From Celeribacter indicus (GTDB lineage Bacteria; Pseudomonadota; Alphaproteobacteria; Rhodobacterales; Rhodobacteraceae), in assembly GCF_000819565.1 (NCBI RefSeq), contig NZ_CP004393.1:3968001-4032000 (forward strand): 64,000 nt of DNA. The letters run 5' to 3'. The translations under genes were made by a program, and so were the position numbers. Below are positions 10,467-19,155 of this stretch, piece by piece; the stretch's first letter is position 1, and each line of letters begins with the position of its first letter. The notes under the pieces are model-generated. The model was not told the origin of the DNA. It saw only the letters and a program-made list of their open reading frames with translations, and ran no database searches.

Positions 10467-11156
10467 TCATCCGAACTGCCAGCGATGCAGCGTCTCGCCC
10501 TCCTGGCGCAGCCAGGCCCGATGCGCCCGGTGATCGGGACAGATCCGCGCCACATGCGCCCAGAACCGTTCCGAATGGTTCATCTCCAGCCGATGCGCGA
10601 GCTCATGGGCGGCGACGTAGTCGAGCACCGCCTCCGGCGCCATCACCAGCCGCCAGGAGAACATGAGATTGCCCTCCGAGGTGCAGGACCCCCAGCGCGA
10701 GCGCGGATCGCGCAGGCTCAGGCGCCCGTAGGGCACCCCCAGCGCCGCGGCATAGCGGTCGCAGGCCAGCCGCAGCCGCATCTGCGCCTCGAGCCTGAGG
10801 AAGGCCTTCACCTTTGCCCCCGCCTGCTCCGGCCGGCCCGGCACCTCGAGCCGTCCGGGCCAGAGCCGCGCCGCCCGCCCCTGCCCCGTCACGATCTCGG
10901 TCGGCCGGCCGAGAAAGGGAAGCACGGCACCGGGCACCACCCGCTTCTCCGGACCGCAGGCCGCGACATGGTCGCGGATCCAGCTTTCCTTTTCGCGCAG
11001 GAACCCGAGCGCCTCACGCTCCCCAAGCCGCAGCGGCAGCGACAGCGTCACGCGCCCGTCGAGCCGCGAGACCCGCAGCGACAGCCGCCGCGCCCGCGCG
11101 GAGCGGCGCAGGCTCACGGTCACGGGCGGATCGCCGGAAAGTATGATTTCGCTCAT
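10467..11156 (-). CDS. YgjP-like (DUF45) zinc metallopeptidase-domain protein
   Basis: 229 aa from ATG at 11156, chosen because AAAGGGGG lies 5 nt upstream; the frame runs to 11183 but the added residues look untranslated. The C-terminal half has the metal-binding VAAHELAHRLEMNHSERFW (HExxH plus a third histidine) and the family signature SRWGSCTSEGNLMFSWRLVMAP. The N-terminal half is a beta-rich region beginning ILSGDPPVTVSLRRSARARR. E. coli YgjP was reported to hydrolyse UTP; the role here is uncertain. Confidence 0.88.
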   Translation of the reverse strand: MSEIILSGDPPVTVSLRRSARARRLSLRVSRLDGRVTLSLPLRLGEREALGFLREKESWIRDHVAACGPEKRVVPGAVLPFLGRPTEIVTGQGRAARLWPGRLEVPGRPEQAGAKVKAFLRLEAQMRLRLACDRYAAALGVPYGRLSLRDPRSRWGSCTSEGNLMFSWRLVMAPEAVLDYVAAHELAHRLEMNHSERFWAHVARICPDHRAHRAWLRQEGETLHRWQFG

Positions 11157-11223
11157 CTCGCCCCCTTTCAAACCGCCACGCATCCCCCATATGGGAACGC
11201 GGAGGATCCTGCCAGCGACTTCA

Positions 11224-11274
11224 CCGTAAATTACGGCGAAAGCCTTTGACAGCCCTCGCGCGATGTGGCATGGC
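11224..11274 (+). promoter_or_regulatory. Putative promoter of the FYDLN gene with a 13-bp palindrome
   Basis: A good -35 (TTGACA, 11246-11251) is followed after 17 nt by a weak -10 (CATGGC, 11269-11274), about 45 nt before the start codon of the acidic protein. Ten nt before the -35 is the palindrome CCGTAAATTACGG (11224-11236), which could be an operator. No expression evidence is available from sequence. Confidence 0.4.
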
Positions 11275-11318
11275 GCGCGGGTCTCCGCAAATGGATCTTA
11301 CGAGGAAAGGGATTTGAC

Positions 11319-11639
11319 ATGCCCAATGAGGACTGGGGCGTAAAGCGCGTCTGCCCGACCACCGGCAAACGGTTTTACGACATGAACCGCGATCCGATCG
11401 TGTCGCCCTATACCGGCGAGATCGTGACCTTCGACGTGAACAACAAATCGCGCGTGGCCATCGCCGAGAAGCAGGCGCCGTCGAATGACGACGATCTGGT
11501 CGATGACGACGACGATCTGCTGGTCGACGACGATGCGGACATGGATATCGACGACGATCTGCTCGAAGACGACGACGATGACGACAACGTCTCGCTCGAC
11601 GACCTCGCGGACGTGGCCGCGGACGACGAGGACAGCTGA
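11319..11639 (+). CDS. FYDLN-type acidic protein
   Basis: 106 aa. It begins WGVKRVCPTTGKRFYDMNRDPIVSPYTGE, the conserved module of the FYDLN_acid family (here FYDMN), then becomes almost purely acidic (runs of Asp such as DDLLEDDDDDDN). Family members are alphaproteobacterial and functionally uncharacterised; the CPxxGxxF...P..SPYTG layout resembles a small metal-binding fold but only one cysteine is present. ATG 11319 was chosen for the GAGGAAAGGG upstream. It precedes tRNA-Ala. Confidence 0.9.
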   Translation: MPNEDWGVKRVCPTTGKRFYDMNRDPIVSPYTGEIVTFDVNNKSRVAIAEKQAPSNDDDLVDDDDDLLVDDDADMDIDDDLLEDDDDDDNVSLDDLADVAADDEDS

Positions 11640-11652
11640 CACCGGCAGGCGC

Positions 11653-11681
11653 GGTGAAAATTTTCGCCGGGCCTGTTTTTT
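11653..11681 (+). terminator. Weak intrinsic terminator after the FYDLN gene
   Basis: GGTGAAAA (11653-11660) pairs with TTTTCGCC (11661-11668), with one G-T pair and no separate loop, followed after 6 nt by a T run at 11675-11681. The geometry is poor, so some read-through towards tRNA-Ala is possible. Confidence 0.35.
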
Positions 11682-11684
11682 CGC

Positions 11685-11711
11685 TTGCAAGGCCAGGCGA
11701 GACACCATAGG
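11685..11711 (+). promoter_or_regulatory. Putative tRNA-Ala promoter
   Basis: TTGCAA (11685-11690) and CATAGG (11706-11711) with a 15-16-nt spacer, some 73 nt before the tRNA. The TTGC/ATAGG combination resembles alphaproteobacterial housekeeping promoters. Confidence 0.35.
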
Positions 11712-11784
11712 AAGCGCGGGCGGGCGGCAGACGCCCCCCGCACTCTGACGAAACCGGCACGATCACATCAAATCCGGTTCGAAC

Positions 11785-11860
<76 letters not shown>

Positions 11861-12244
11861 ATTTTCCCATTGAAACGCCATACATAGAGCTTCCATTTTC
11901 GACAATGGCTTTCCATTTCGTTGAGGATGGAGGGGCCGTGGCTCACCGCGGGGCCGCAGGCGTCCCTTTGCGCGAGGCGCAGAAAATGGCCGCTTCGAGA
12001 AAGCGGTCATTGGCGCTCCGCGACCTGGACGCTACGACAGAATGGCCTGCTGCGGTTTCGTGGACACGCGACAGAATTGGTCCCGCGGCGGGGTGTCAGG
12101 TGCACTCCTCCCAATAGGTATGCGCGGCTCAGGCTCCCCCACCGCCGGATGAGACCGCCGGCCGTCAGGTCGCAGAAGACAGGTCCGATTTCCTTCGGGA
12201 CATCGGTGACGCTTGCGGAGGCACCGGGCTTGAGGTGCGACACG
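11861..12244 (+). other. Non-coding stretch with a strong hairpin
   Basis: No gene is supported between tRNA-Ala and the nicC-like gene; the short open frames here start at random and match no family. The only structure seen is an 11-bp hairpin, AATGGCCGCTT (11985-11995) with AAGCGGTCATT (12001-12011) around CGAGA, with one G-T pair. The area may be the scar of the insertion point of the pyridine island, since it sits directly beside a tRNA gene, but no att-like repeat of the tRNA 3' end was found within the window. Confidence 0.35.
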
Positions 12245-12268
12245 CCGCCCCCCGCTTCCGGAGGGCGG
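12245..12268 (-). terminator. Hairpin downstream of the nicC operon
   Basis: CCGCCCCCC (12245-12253), loop GCTTCC, GGAGGGCGG (12260-12268) form a 9-bp GC stem with one G-T pair, 10 nt past the stop codon of the minus-strand monooxygenase gene. No U tract follows, so termination is likely only if Rho or the hairpin alone suffices. Confidence 0.45.
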
Positions 12269-12278
12269 GACGGCCGGT

Positions 12279-13478
12279 TCAGGCCAACTCGCCGACGCGG
12301 GAGGCGAAACCGCGCGGATCGTAGTCGTAGACCCAGTCCGTGTTGATCCCCGTGGTGCGCGGGTCCTCCTTTGCCCGGCGGGCATATTCGGCGTCGCGGG
12401 CCGCCATCTCCTCCTCGGTCGGAAGGTGATAGGTCCGGCCCCGCTCTCGCGCCTCGAGCTGTACCTTCGAGGTGCGCGGACGCCGCTCCGCCTCGTAGGC
12501 GGCAAGTCCTGCCGCCAGATCGTTCCGGGAAAGCGACAGCGCCTCGCCCAGAACATAGGCATCCTCGATCGCCATGGCGGCGCCCTGGGACAGGAAGGGC
12601 AGCATCGGGTGACAGGCATCGCCCAGAAGCGTCACCGCGCCCTTTGTCCAGCCGTCCATCGGATCACGGTCGAACAGGCCCCAGTTGTAGACCTCCTCCA
12701 CCTGCGAGAACAGTTTCGCGAGATCCGGGTGCCATCCCTCGAAATCGGCGAGCATGTCCTCGCGCGAGGCGCGCGTGCTCCAGCTTTCATCGACCCATTC
12801 GGTGGCCTCGGTCACAGCGACGATGTTCACCATCTCCCCGCCCTTGACATAGTAGGTCACCACATGCGCGTTCGGCCCCATCCAGAAGGTGCTGTCGGGA
12901 TTGACGTGATCGACGACCCCGCCCGTCGGCACGAGCGCGCGATAGCACTGATGCCCGGTCCAGCGTAGATCGCCGGTGCCGAACAGGGATCCGCGCACGG
13001 CAGAGCGCACGCCGTCCGCACCCACGATCAGGTCGGCCTCGAACGTGCTGCCGTCGTCGAAGCTGGCACGCGCGCCGCGCCCGGTCAGTTCAACCCCCGT
13101 GCATTTCACTCCGAAGCGGCAGCACTCTGGCGGGAGCTGCGTCGCGAAGAGATCGAGCAGATCCGCGCGGTGGACGTGAATATACGGCGCGTCGTAATGC
13201 GCCTGAAACTCTTGCCCCAGGTCGATGCGGAAATTCTCCCGTGCCGTGCGCCAGTTCCGCCCGACGATGGCTTTGGGGAAAAAACCGCTTTCGAGAAGGG
13301 TGTCGTAGAGGCCCAGCCCCTTGACCGCCTTGACCGCGTTCGGGGTCATCTGCACCCCTGCTCCGACCTCGCCAAAGGCGGGGGCCTGTTCGAAAACGGT
13401 GACATCGTGACCTTTCGAGAGCAAAGCATGGGCCGCCGCGGTGCCACCGATGCCACCGCCGATAATACCGATCTTCAT
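12279..13478 (-). CDS. nicC: NicC-like FAD monooxygenase (6-hydroxynicotinate 3-monooxygenase)
   Basis: 399-aa class A flavoprotein hydroxylase. FAD-binding GIIGGGIGGTAAAHALLSKGHDVTVFEQ is at the N-terminus, the DG motif LIVGADGVRSAVRGSLFG is central, and GAVTLLGDACHPMLPFLSQGAAMAIEDA is the second FAD signature. The salicylate-hydroxylase-like class includes NicC, which converts 6-hydroxynicotinate to 2,5-dihydroxypyridine; the choice of NicC rests mainly on the nearby nicX, nicD, nicF and nicE genes. The start at 13478 (MKIGIIGGG) fits the FAD motif. It is the last gene of the ABC transporter operon, 32 nt after the permease. A related aromatic substrate is possible. Confidence 0.8.
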   Translation of the reverse strand: MKIGIIGGGIGGTAAAHALLSKGHDVTVFEQAPAFGEVGAGVQMTPNAVKAVKGLGLYDTLLESGFFPKAIVGRNWRTARENFRIDLGQEFQAHYDAPYIHVHRADLLDLFATQLPPECCRFGVKCTGVELTGRGARASFDDGSTFEADLIVGADGVRSAVRGSLFGTGDLRWTGHQCYRALVPTGGVVDHVNPDSTFWMGPNAHVVTYYVKGGEMVNIVAVTEATEWVDESWSTRASREDMLADFEGWHPDLAKLFSQVEEVYNWGLFDRDPMDGWTKGAVTLLGDACHPMLPFLSQGAAMAIEDAYVLGEALSLSRNDLAAGLAAYEAERRPRTSKVQLEARERGRTYHLPTEEEMAARDAEYARRAKEDPRTTGINTDWVYDYDPRGFASRVGELA

Positions 13479-13510
13479 GGTTTTTCCTTTCTTTTCGTCT
13501 CCGCCGGGGC

Positions 13511-14314
13511 TCAGTCGCGCCAGCGCAGGAGTTTCTTTTCCACCCGCCCGAGCACGCCGCGTTCCAGAAGCTGCATCGCGATGATGAACAGGATGGCCAC
13601 GGCAGCGACTTCGCGCATCCGCAACAGCCGGAAGCTGTTGAAGATCGAGGCGCCGATCCCGTCCGGCTGGCCGATGGCCTCGACGACGACGACGAGCTTC
13701 CACGACAGGGCGAAGGAAAAGCGCATCGCGGTCAGAAGCGCAGGCATCAGCTGCGGCACGAGAACGCTCCGCAGTCGCACCCCGCGCGGCAGGTGATAGA
13801 TCTGCGCCATCTCATCGAGGCTCTTGTCGCGGGCATGGACGTTCGAGCGCACGATATTGGTGACAAAGGGCGCCACGGCGACGGTCAGGGCGATGAACCC
13901 GGCCGTTTCCCCGGTGCCGACCGCCAGGATGGCAAAGATGATGTAGACCGGATCAGGCACAGCGAGCGCGAGGGCGAGAAGCGGCTGAAAGAAAGCCTCC
14001 GCCTTCTCGTTCAGGCCGATGAAGAGGCCGAGAATCGCGCCCGCGACGGAGGCCGCCGCGAAAGAGGCGAGCACGCGGCCGAGCGTGAGGAAGAAATCGC
14101 CCCAGAATGCCGGGCTCTGCAACGCCCCGATCATTGCGACCAGCGTCGCGTCGATGGCCGGCACCCAGGGACGGAAGGCAATCGACATGACATGCCAGAT
14201 GAACAGGATCGAGATCAGCGCAATCGTGCCGCTGAGCGCGCGGGCGGAGATCGCGGCGACCCAGTCCCGGTTTCGGGTGAACCCGATCGCATTGGTGAGA
14301 GGAAGATCAGGCAA
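13511..14314 (-). CDS. ABC transporter permease, second of two (nitrate/sulfonate/taurine type)
   Basis: 267 aa with about six membrane helices and the permease EAA-type loop DKSLDEMAQIYHLPRGVRLRSVLVPQLMPAL that contacts the ATPase. It starts 8 nt inside the end of the ATPase gene, so the two are translationally coupled. It is only distantly similar to the other permease (15142-15885), which has the same SLDEMAQVYHL-like loop, so the channel is probably a heterodimer. With the binding protein and ATPase it should import a pyridine carboxylate or its hydroxylated form for NicC. Confidence 0.87.
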   Translation of the reverse strand: MPDLPLTNAIGFTRNRDWVAAISARALSGTIALISILFIWHVMSIAFRPWVPAIDATLVAMIGALQSPAFWGDFFLTLGRVLASFAAASVAGAILGLFIGLNEKAEAFFQPLLALALAVPDPVYIIFAILAVGTGETAGFIALTVAVAPFVTNIVRSNVHARDKSLDEMAQIYHLPRGVRLRSVLVPQLMPALLTAMRFSFALSWKLVVVVEAIGQPDGIGASIFNSFRLLRMREVAAVAILFIIAMQLLERGVLGRVEKKLLRWRD

Positions 14315-15104
14315 CGGATTTCTCCTCTTTCACCGCAAGCCCCCAGGGCGCCTGAACCCGGCGGATGATGTCGGCCTCGACCTCCGCGATCCGCGCGTCG
14401 TCGTAATCGCGGGGACGTTCGAGCGGAACCGAATAGTCCTCGAAGATCCGGGCCGGGCCGCGCGTCAGGATCAGGATACGGTCGGCGAGATAGACCGCCT
14501 CGCGGATCGAGTGGGTGACAAAGACGACCGTTGCGTCGGTACGCTGGCAGATGCCGGTGAGTTCCTGACGCAACGCCCGTGCCGTCACCTCGTCGAGGGT
14601 GGAAAGCGGCTCGTCCATCAGGATGTAGGACGGATCGACCAGAAGGGCGCGGGCAATGGAAACCCGTTGCCGCTGACCTCCCGAAAGGCGCATGGGCCAG
14701 GCATCCCTGAACTGCGAGATATGGAGGGTCGAGAGGATTTCGTCGATCCGGGCCTCCCAGGTGTCACGCGGAACCTCGGAGGCCGCAAGCGCGATTTCGA
14801 GGTTCTGGCGCACAGTGCGCCAGGGCAAAAGGCGGTGCGACTGAAACACATAGCCCAGACGCGGTGGTTTCGAACGCGGTGTGAACAGTTCCTCCCCCTC
14901 GACGAGCACCCGACCGCGGGAAGGGGCGCGCAGACCGGAGATCGCGTTGAGCATCGAGGATTTGCCACAGCCCGAGGGGCCGAGGATGGCGACGAATTCA
15001 CCCCGCTTGATGTCGAAATCGAGTCGGGCGACAGCTTCGCTGCTGCCATAGGACACGCCCAGATCGACGGTCTTGAGGACGGAGGGGCGGGTGGCTTGGA
15101 TCAT
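14307..15104 (-). CDS. ABC transporter ATPase (nitrate/sulfonate/taurine type)
   Basis: 265 aa nucleotide-binding subunit. Walker A is GPSGCGKSS, the Q-loop is GYVFQSHRLLPWRT, the ABC signature is LSGGQRQRVSIARAL, Walker B is YILMDEPLSTLDE and the switch His is in VFVTHSIREAVYLADR. ATG 15104 was chosen for the AAGGAAA upstream. It lies between two permease genes and overlaps the downstream one. Confidence 0.93.
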   Translation of the reverse strand: MIQATRPSVLKTVDLGVSYGSSEAVARLDFDIKRGEFVAILGPSGCGKSSMLNAISGLRAPSRGRVLVEGEELFTPRSKPPRLGYVFQSHRLLPWRTVRQNLEIALAASEVPRDTWEARIDEILSTLHISQFRDAWPMRLSGGQRQRVSIARALLVDPSYILMDEPLSTLDEVTARALRQELTGICQRTDATVVFVTHSIREAVYLADRILILTRGPARIFEDYSVPLERPRDYDDARIAEVEADIIRRVQAPWGLAVKEEKSVA

Positions 15105-15141
15105 GGTCTTTTCCTTGGAAGCGGTGTCACGGAGGCGCGTG

Positions 15142-15885
15142 TCAGCGCCAGCGGAAGACATATTTTTCCGCAGTGCGGATCAGGCCGTATTCGGCGAAGA
15201 GCACGATGGCCATGAACACGAGCAGCCACAGATGGACCTCGGTCATCAGCATGTAGCCCCAGGCATGTTCGAACTGCGCGCCGAAACCGGTCTTGGCCGC
15301 GCCAAAGATCTCCGCGACGACGATCACCTTCCACGCGAGCGCATGGGCGTTGCGCAACGCCGCAAAGATATAGGGGGCGACGTAGGGCGCCCAGATGTGG
15401 CGGATCTGGGCGATGAGGCCGAGATGATAGACCTGCGCCATTTCATCGAGTTCGCGGTCGGCGCTCGCAAGCCCGTCCCGCAGCCCCACGGCCATGTAGG
15501 GAAAGGTGATGAACGCCACGACGAGCACATAGCCCGCCTCGGAGCCTTTGAAGATGGCGAGCGCCAGAATGGCCGCGATCGCGCTCGGGGTCCGCAGGGC
15601 CGCGGTGACATAGTAGCTCAGCACGTCGCCGAGCAGACGCGAGCGGGTCATGGCGAAGGCCGCGACAAAGCCCGCGACCACGCCGAGCAGCAGCCCGAGC
15701 ACGACACGCGCCAAGGTGATACCGATATTGGTCCAGGTCGCAGGGTCGGAGAGGAAATGCGGCAGTTCCTTGGCGACGGTGACCGGACTCTCGATGAAGG
15801 TGGTGTTCTGATGCGCCAGAAACCACGCGGGGATGAGGAGCAGGAGGGCCAGATAGGCCCAGACCTGCTTTTGCAGAGACGTCAT
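15142..15885 (-). CDS. ABC transporter permease, first of two
   Basis: 247 aa, about six helices (first LLLLIPAWFLAH), with the coupling loop ADRELDEMAQVYHLGLIAQIRHIWAPYVAPYIF. It follows the binding-protein gene by 17 nt. Same family as the permease at 13511-14314 but clearly diverged; importers of this family usually use one permease gene, so two is a distinguishing trait here. Confidence 0.87.
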   Translation of the reverse strand: MTSLQKQVWAYLALLLLIPAWFLAHQNTTFIESPVTVAKELPHFLSDPATWTNIGITLARVVLGLLLGVVAGFVAAFAMTRSRLLGDVLSYYVTAALRTPSAIAAILALAIFKGSEAGYVLVVAFITFPYMAVGLRDGLASADRELDEMAQVYHLGLIAQIRHIWAPYVAPYIFAALRNAHALAWKVIVVAEIFGAAKTGFGAQFEHAWGYMLMTEVHLWLLVFMAIVLFAEYGLIRTAEKYVFRWR

Positions 15886-15902
15886 GTTTGTTGTCCCGTG
15901 GC

Positions 15903-16904
15903 TTACGACCGGGGACCGACATAGTCTTCGAGCGCCACCATCATGCCATCGGGCACGTTCTGGAGCACCTCTCCGTCCTCGGCCAGCTTCTCGAGAAAAT
16001 CGAGCGCCGCACTGCGTTTCTCTTCCGACCAGTCATTGGTGAAATAGTCGTGCGCCGCGCCATTGGCGATGAGCGCGTCGAGCACGGCGTCGCTGGTTAT
16101 GCCGAGTTTCTCGCGGATATAGGGCTTGCGGAGGATTTCGTAATTCGTCTCGTCGAGCAGCGCGATGGCCTCGTCATACGCATCCCGCACGCCATAGGCG
16201 AGTTCCGGATTTTCCTTCAGCCACTCTTCCTTTGCCACCATATTGGTGATCCACGGAGAGAAGCCGCCGGTGAATTCGGAATAATCCGAATAGGCCTGAA
16301 GCAGATAGCGCCCGTCCGTGGCGACGATGGCCTCCGACACAAAGCTTTCGAAGTCGAAGATCGCGTCCACCTCGCCCTCTTTCAGAAGCGAAACGAGCGC
16401 CGCCGGACCGACCTGCGACATCTCGTAGTCCTCGAGCACGTCGAACCCGTACATTTCCTCGACGATCAGGCGGATGAACATGGTCGTGCCGCTGTCGGCA
16501 CCGAAATGGCCGACCTTCTTTCCCTTCAGATCCTCGGGCGTCTCCGCATCCGAACTGCCAGGGACGACGATGCCGAGATAGAGGTTGCCGACGGGATAGA
16601 ACGAGGTGATGTCGAAACCTTCCTCGCGCGCATAGGCGACGCCGAGAAGGTCGTTGTCCATGGATACGTCGGCATTGCCGATCAGGAAGTTCTGAAAGAT
16701 GCCCTCGTGCGGGAGATATTCGAACGTGCCGTCGAAGCCATATTTTTCATCGAGATTCTCTCCCTCGATAATCATCATCGGCACCCCGCCAAGGCTTCCT
16801 GCGACCGCTTGAAGCGTCACTTCGGGAAGATCCTGCGCCAGGGCCGGAGACATGAGGAAGAACGTGGCAACCGCAGTCAGGCCGCCGGAAATTGAGCGTT
16901 TCAT
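15903..16904 (-). CDS. ABC transporter substrate-binding protein (NMT1/SsuA-like)
   Basis: 333 aa periplasmic protein with a clear signal peptide (KRSISGGLTAVATFFLMSPALAQ, cleavage about 23-24). The mature part shows features of the NMT1/SsuA-like fold: GSLGGVPMMIIEGENLDEKYGFD near the N-terminus, GNADVSMDNDLLG, and the DLKGKKVGHFGADSGTTMFIR ligand-loop region. First gene of the minus-strand operon, divergent from tetR at 17136. Substrate is inferred as a pyridine carboxylate from the operon partner. Confidence 0.88.
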   Translation of the reverse strand: MKRSISGGLTAVATFFLMSPALAQDLPEVTLQAVAGSLGGVPMMIIEGENLDEKYGFDGTFEYLPHEGIFQNFLIGNADVSMDNDLLGVAYAREEGFDITSFYPVGNLYLGIVVPGSSDAETPEDLKGKKVGHFGADSGTTMFIRLIVEEMYGFDVLEDYEMSQVGPAALVSLLKEGEVDAIFDFESFVSEAIVATDGRYLLQAYSDYSEFTGGFSPWITNMVAKEEWLKENPELAYGVRDAYDEAIALLDETNYEILRKPYIREKLGITSDAVLDALIANGAAHDYFTNDWSEEKRSAALDFLEKLAEDGEVLQNVPDGMMVALEDYVGPRS

Positions 16905-16954
16905 GGGTGTTCCCTGTTGATTGTGTTTCTATGAGGTGACCATAGGAAGACCTC

Positions 16955-16978
16955 AATTAATTAATCAAGTAATTAATT
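16955..16978 (+). promoter_or_regulatory. Inverted repeat, candidate TetR operator (importer/tetR)
   Basis: AATTAATTA (16955-16963) and TAATTAATT (16970-16978) are perfect complements separated by 6 nt. The site lies 51 nt upstream of the binding-protein start and 158 nt upstream of the tetR start, in AT-rich DNA that contrasts with the GC-rich surroundings. Position and symmetry suit autoregulation by the divergent TetR protein. Confidence 0.6.
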
Positions 16979-17135
16979 TATTTTCGCGTTAGATTATGCG
17001 ACTCTCTCCAGGCAATTTGCGGAACGCTGATTTCAAGGGCATTCGCAATGGGACGTTGATCGCTCTTTGAGCTGAATATTGGACAAACGCGGCACGACAT
17101 TGCCGATATCGAACGGACGGGATAACGACTCTGAC

Positions 17136-17774
17136 ATGACCAAAGCCAAATCCAGACGTGTTGGCCGCCCGGAAGGCCAGAGGAATCTCGCGGACCTGAT
17201 CCTCGACAGGGCGGAGATCCTGTTCGCCGAACAGGGTTATTCCGGCACGACCCTGCGACAGGTCGCGGATGCAGCGGACGTAACCTCCGCGATGACCGCA
17301 TATTACTTCAGGAACAAGGAGAACCTGTTCCGCGAAGTGTTCCTGCGCCGCGGGCTGGATGTCGCGCAACAGCGGATGGATCGGCTCGCGGACCTCGGTG
17401 AAACGGGTGGCGTGAGCATCGAGGCGCTGGTGCGCGCCTTTCTCGAGCCCTCCTCAAAACTGCGCAAGAGCGCGCAGGGTCGGGCGTTTCTGAGGCTGCA
17501 CGCCCGGCTTCACATGGAGCCCGAGCCGCTGTCCTACGCCCTCCGGCGCGAGGTCTACGATCTTTCGACCCGCGCCTATGTCGAGGCGATTTCGGCCCTC
17601 CTGCCCGATCAGCCCGAGCGGCGCATCTATCAGAAGATGTCGCTCATGGTCGGCGCCTATCTCTATGCCTTTTCCGATACCAACCGGCTGAAGGAACTGG
17701 CAATGGCGGAGGATGCGACGGACGATCTTCTGGAGACCACCGTCGCCTTCGGCGTGGGGGGATTCCTCGCCTGA
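17136..17774 (+). CDS. TetR-family regulator, divergent from the importer
   Basis: 212 aa. The N-terminal HTH region is LILDRAEILFAEQGYSGTTLRQVADAADVTSAMTAYYFRNKENLF (about 20-65), followed by a helical ligand domain. Its C-terminal part resembles the TetR at 21851-22525 (RLHARLHMEPEPLSYALRREVYD versus RLQARLHAELEEHALRLRSEVYD), so the two are paralogues serving the two operons. ATG 17136 was preferred; an in-frame ATG at 17079 is possible. It is convergent with the flavin reductase gene, 10 nt apart. Confidence 0.9.
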   Translation: MTKAKSRRVGRPEGQRNLADLILDRAEILFAEQGYSGTTLRQVADAADVTSAMTAYYFRNKENLFREVFLRRGLDVAQQRMDRLADLGETGGVSIEALVRAFLEPSSKLRKSAQGRAFLRLHARLHMEPEPLSYALRREVYDLSTRAYVEAISALLPDQPERRIYQKMSLMVGAYLYAFSDTNRLKELAMAEDATDDLLETTVAFGVGGFLA

Positions 17775-17784
17775 GGCCGAGGCA

Positions 17785-18393
17785 TCAAAGCTTCGGGCGC
17801 TTCATCTGGAACAGCCTGTCTATCACCGCGAAATCCTGATAGCCGAGGCGGGTGAGCGGCTTGTAGCGCAGCACGTCGAACCGCCCCTCCTCGCTCAGGC
17901 AATCGTCGCGCAGGTGGATCCCCTCCACCCGGCCGAGAAGCATCAGGTTCCCCTCTCCCTCGAGCGTGACGGATCGAGTCAGGCGGCATTCGAGCGCGGC
18001 CGGAGCCTGAGCCAGACGCGGACAGTCGATGGTCTCGCACTCCGCCACCGCCAGCCCCAGCGTCTCGATTTCGCTCTGCCCGGCCGGATAACCGGCGGAG
18101 GAGGCGTTGAGCACCTCGCGATTCTCGAGCCCGGCGATATTGATGCAGAACACGCCGGTCTCGAGGATGTTGCTCGCGCTGTCCTTGCCCCTTGCACGGT
18201 CCGGCTTGCTCCCGATGGAGGCGACCATCACCTGTGGCGGGGTATAGGCGACGGCGTTGAAGAAGGAATAGGGCGACAGGTTCGTGATCCCGTTTGCACC
18301 GCGCGTCGAGATCCAGGCAATGGGACGGGGAGAGACGATCGCCGCGAAAGGGTCGCGCGGCAGGCCGGAGCCGGTCTCGGGACGGTAAAACAT
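17785..18393 (-). CDS. Flavin reductase-like FMN-binding protein
   Basis: 202 aa, flavin reductase-like split-barrel domain: PFAAIVSPRPIAWISTRGANGITNLSPYSFFNAVAYTPPQVMVAS, followed by DSASNILETGVFCINIAG. Such proteins bind FMN and either reduce flavin for a monooxygenase or act directly. NicC-type enzymes do not need a separate reductase, so its place as last gene of the nicE-D-X-F operon is unexplained; it might support a different hydroxylation step. Start 18393 has GGGAGAGAG upstream. Confidence 0.88.
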   Translation of the reverse strand: MFYRPETGSGLPRDPFAAIVSPRPIAWISTRGANGITNLSPYSFFNAVAYTPPQVMVASIGSKPDRARGKDSASNILETGVFCINIAGLENREVLNASSAGYPAGQSEIETLGLAVAECETIDCPRLAQAPAALECRLTRSVTLEGEGNLMLLGRVEGIHLRDDCLSEEGRFDVLRYKPLTRLGYQDFAVIDRLFQMKRPKL

Positions 18394-18454
18394 CGCTCTC
18401 TCCCTGTGGCATGGGGCGGGGAGCGGTCTTCGCCGCCCCCTCCAGCATGCAAGC

Positions 18455-19075
18455 TCAGAGGCTTCGCAGCCAGTCCAGAACATCCGCGCTGTCGGTGACA
18501 TCGGCATATTTCTGCGCCATGTCGTACAGGTTCGCGTCATGCGGCGCCTGCGCCCTGTCGGCGCAACAATCCCGCGGCACGAGCACGTTATAGCCCGATT
18601 GCACCCCATCGACCACGGTCGCCCGCACACAGCCGGAGGTGGTGGCGCCAGTCACGACAACCGTGTCCACCCCCGCGCCGGTCAAAAGCGCATTCAACGT
18701 GGAGCCGAAGAAAGACGAGGCGCCTTTCTTGGTGACGATGGCATCTTCCGGACGGATCCCCGTCGCGGCGTCGATCTCCACCAGCCGCGTGCCGTCGATC
18801 AGCGCCCGCATGCCGGTGGCCTTCTTCAGCCAGGGCAGTTTGTCCAGTTCGCCGGGGTGATAGGCGATGGTGGTGAAAATGACCGGATAGCCTTTGGACC
18901 GGGCGAGATCGCAGATGCGTTTCGTGTTGGCCATCTGCACGGCAGCATCCGAGGCGGTCGGATATTGCGGATCGGTGAACCCGTAGGAGAAATCCACCAC
19001 GACGACTCCGGGCCGCGTTCCGCGCGGGACGGAGACGCCGAATCCCGCGGCCTTATAGGTAGCTTCCTGCGACAT
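18455..19075 (-). CDS. nicF: NicF-like maleamate amidohydrolase (isochorismatase-like)
   Basis: 206 aa cysteine hydrolase of the isochorismatase superfamily. The triad is visible as Asp in VVVVDFSYGFTDPQYP, Lys in EDAIVTKKGASSFFGSTL and Cys in VVTGATTSGCVRATVVDG, with the family cis-peptide region preceding Cys. In nicotinate catabolism NicF hydrolyses maleamate to maleate and ammonia; N-carbamoylsarcosine amidase is the nearest alternative. The gene lies 80 nt after nicX in the operon, which favours NicF. Confidence 0.85.
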   Translation of the reverse strand: MSQEATYKAAGFGVSVPRGTRPGVVVVDFSYGFTDPQYPTASDAAVQMANTKRICDLARSKGYPVIFTTIAYHPGELDKLPWLKKATGMRALIDGTRLVEIDAATGIRPEDAIVTKKGASSFFGSTLNALLTGAGVDTVVVTGATTSGCVRATVVDGVQSGYNVLVPRDCCADRAQAPHDANLYDMAQKYADVTDSADVLDWLRSL

Positions 19076-19155
19076 GATCTCGTCCTTCTGGTTTGACGGC
19101 GGCCCCGACAAGGCAGGATCGGAGCCGCCTGGGAGTGCAAGAGGCAGGGGAGTCC

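Noticed and set aside
12007..12243. A 78-codon minus-strand frame after nicC
   Set aside because: GTG start close to a hairpin, no family match, and codon use unlike the neighbours.
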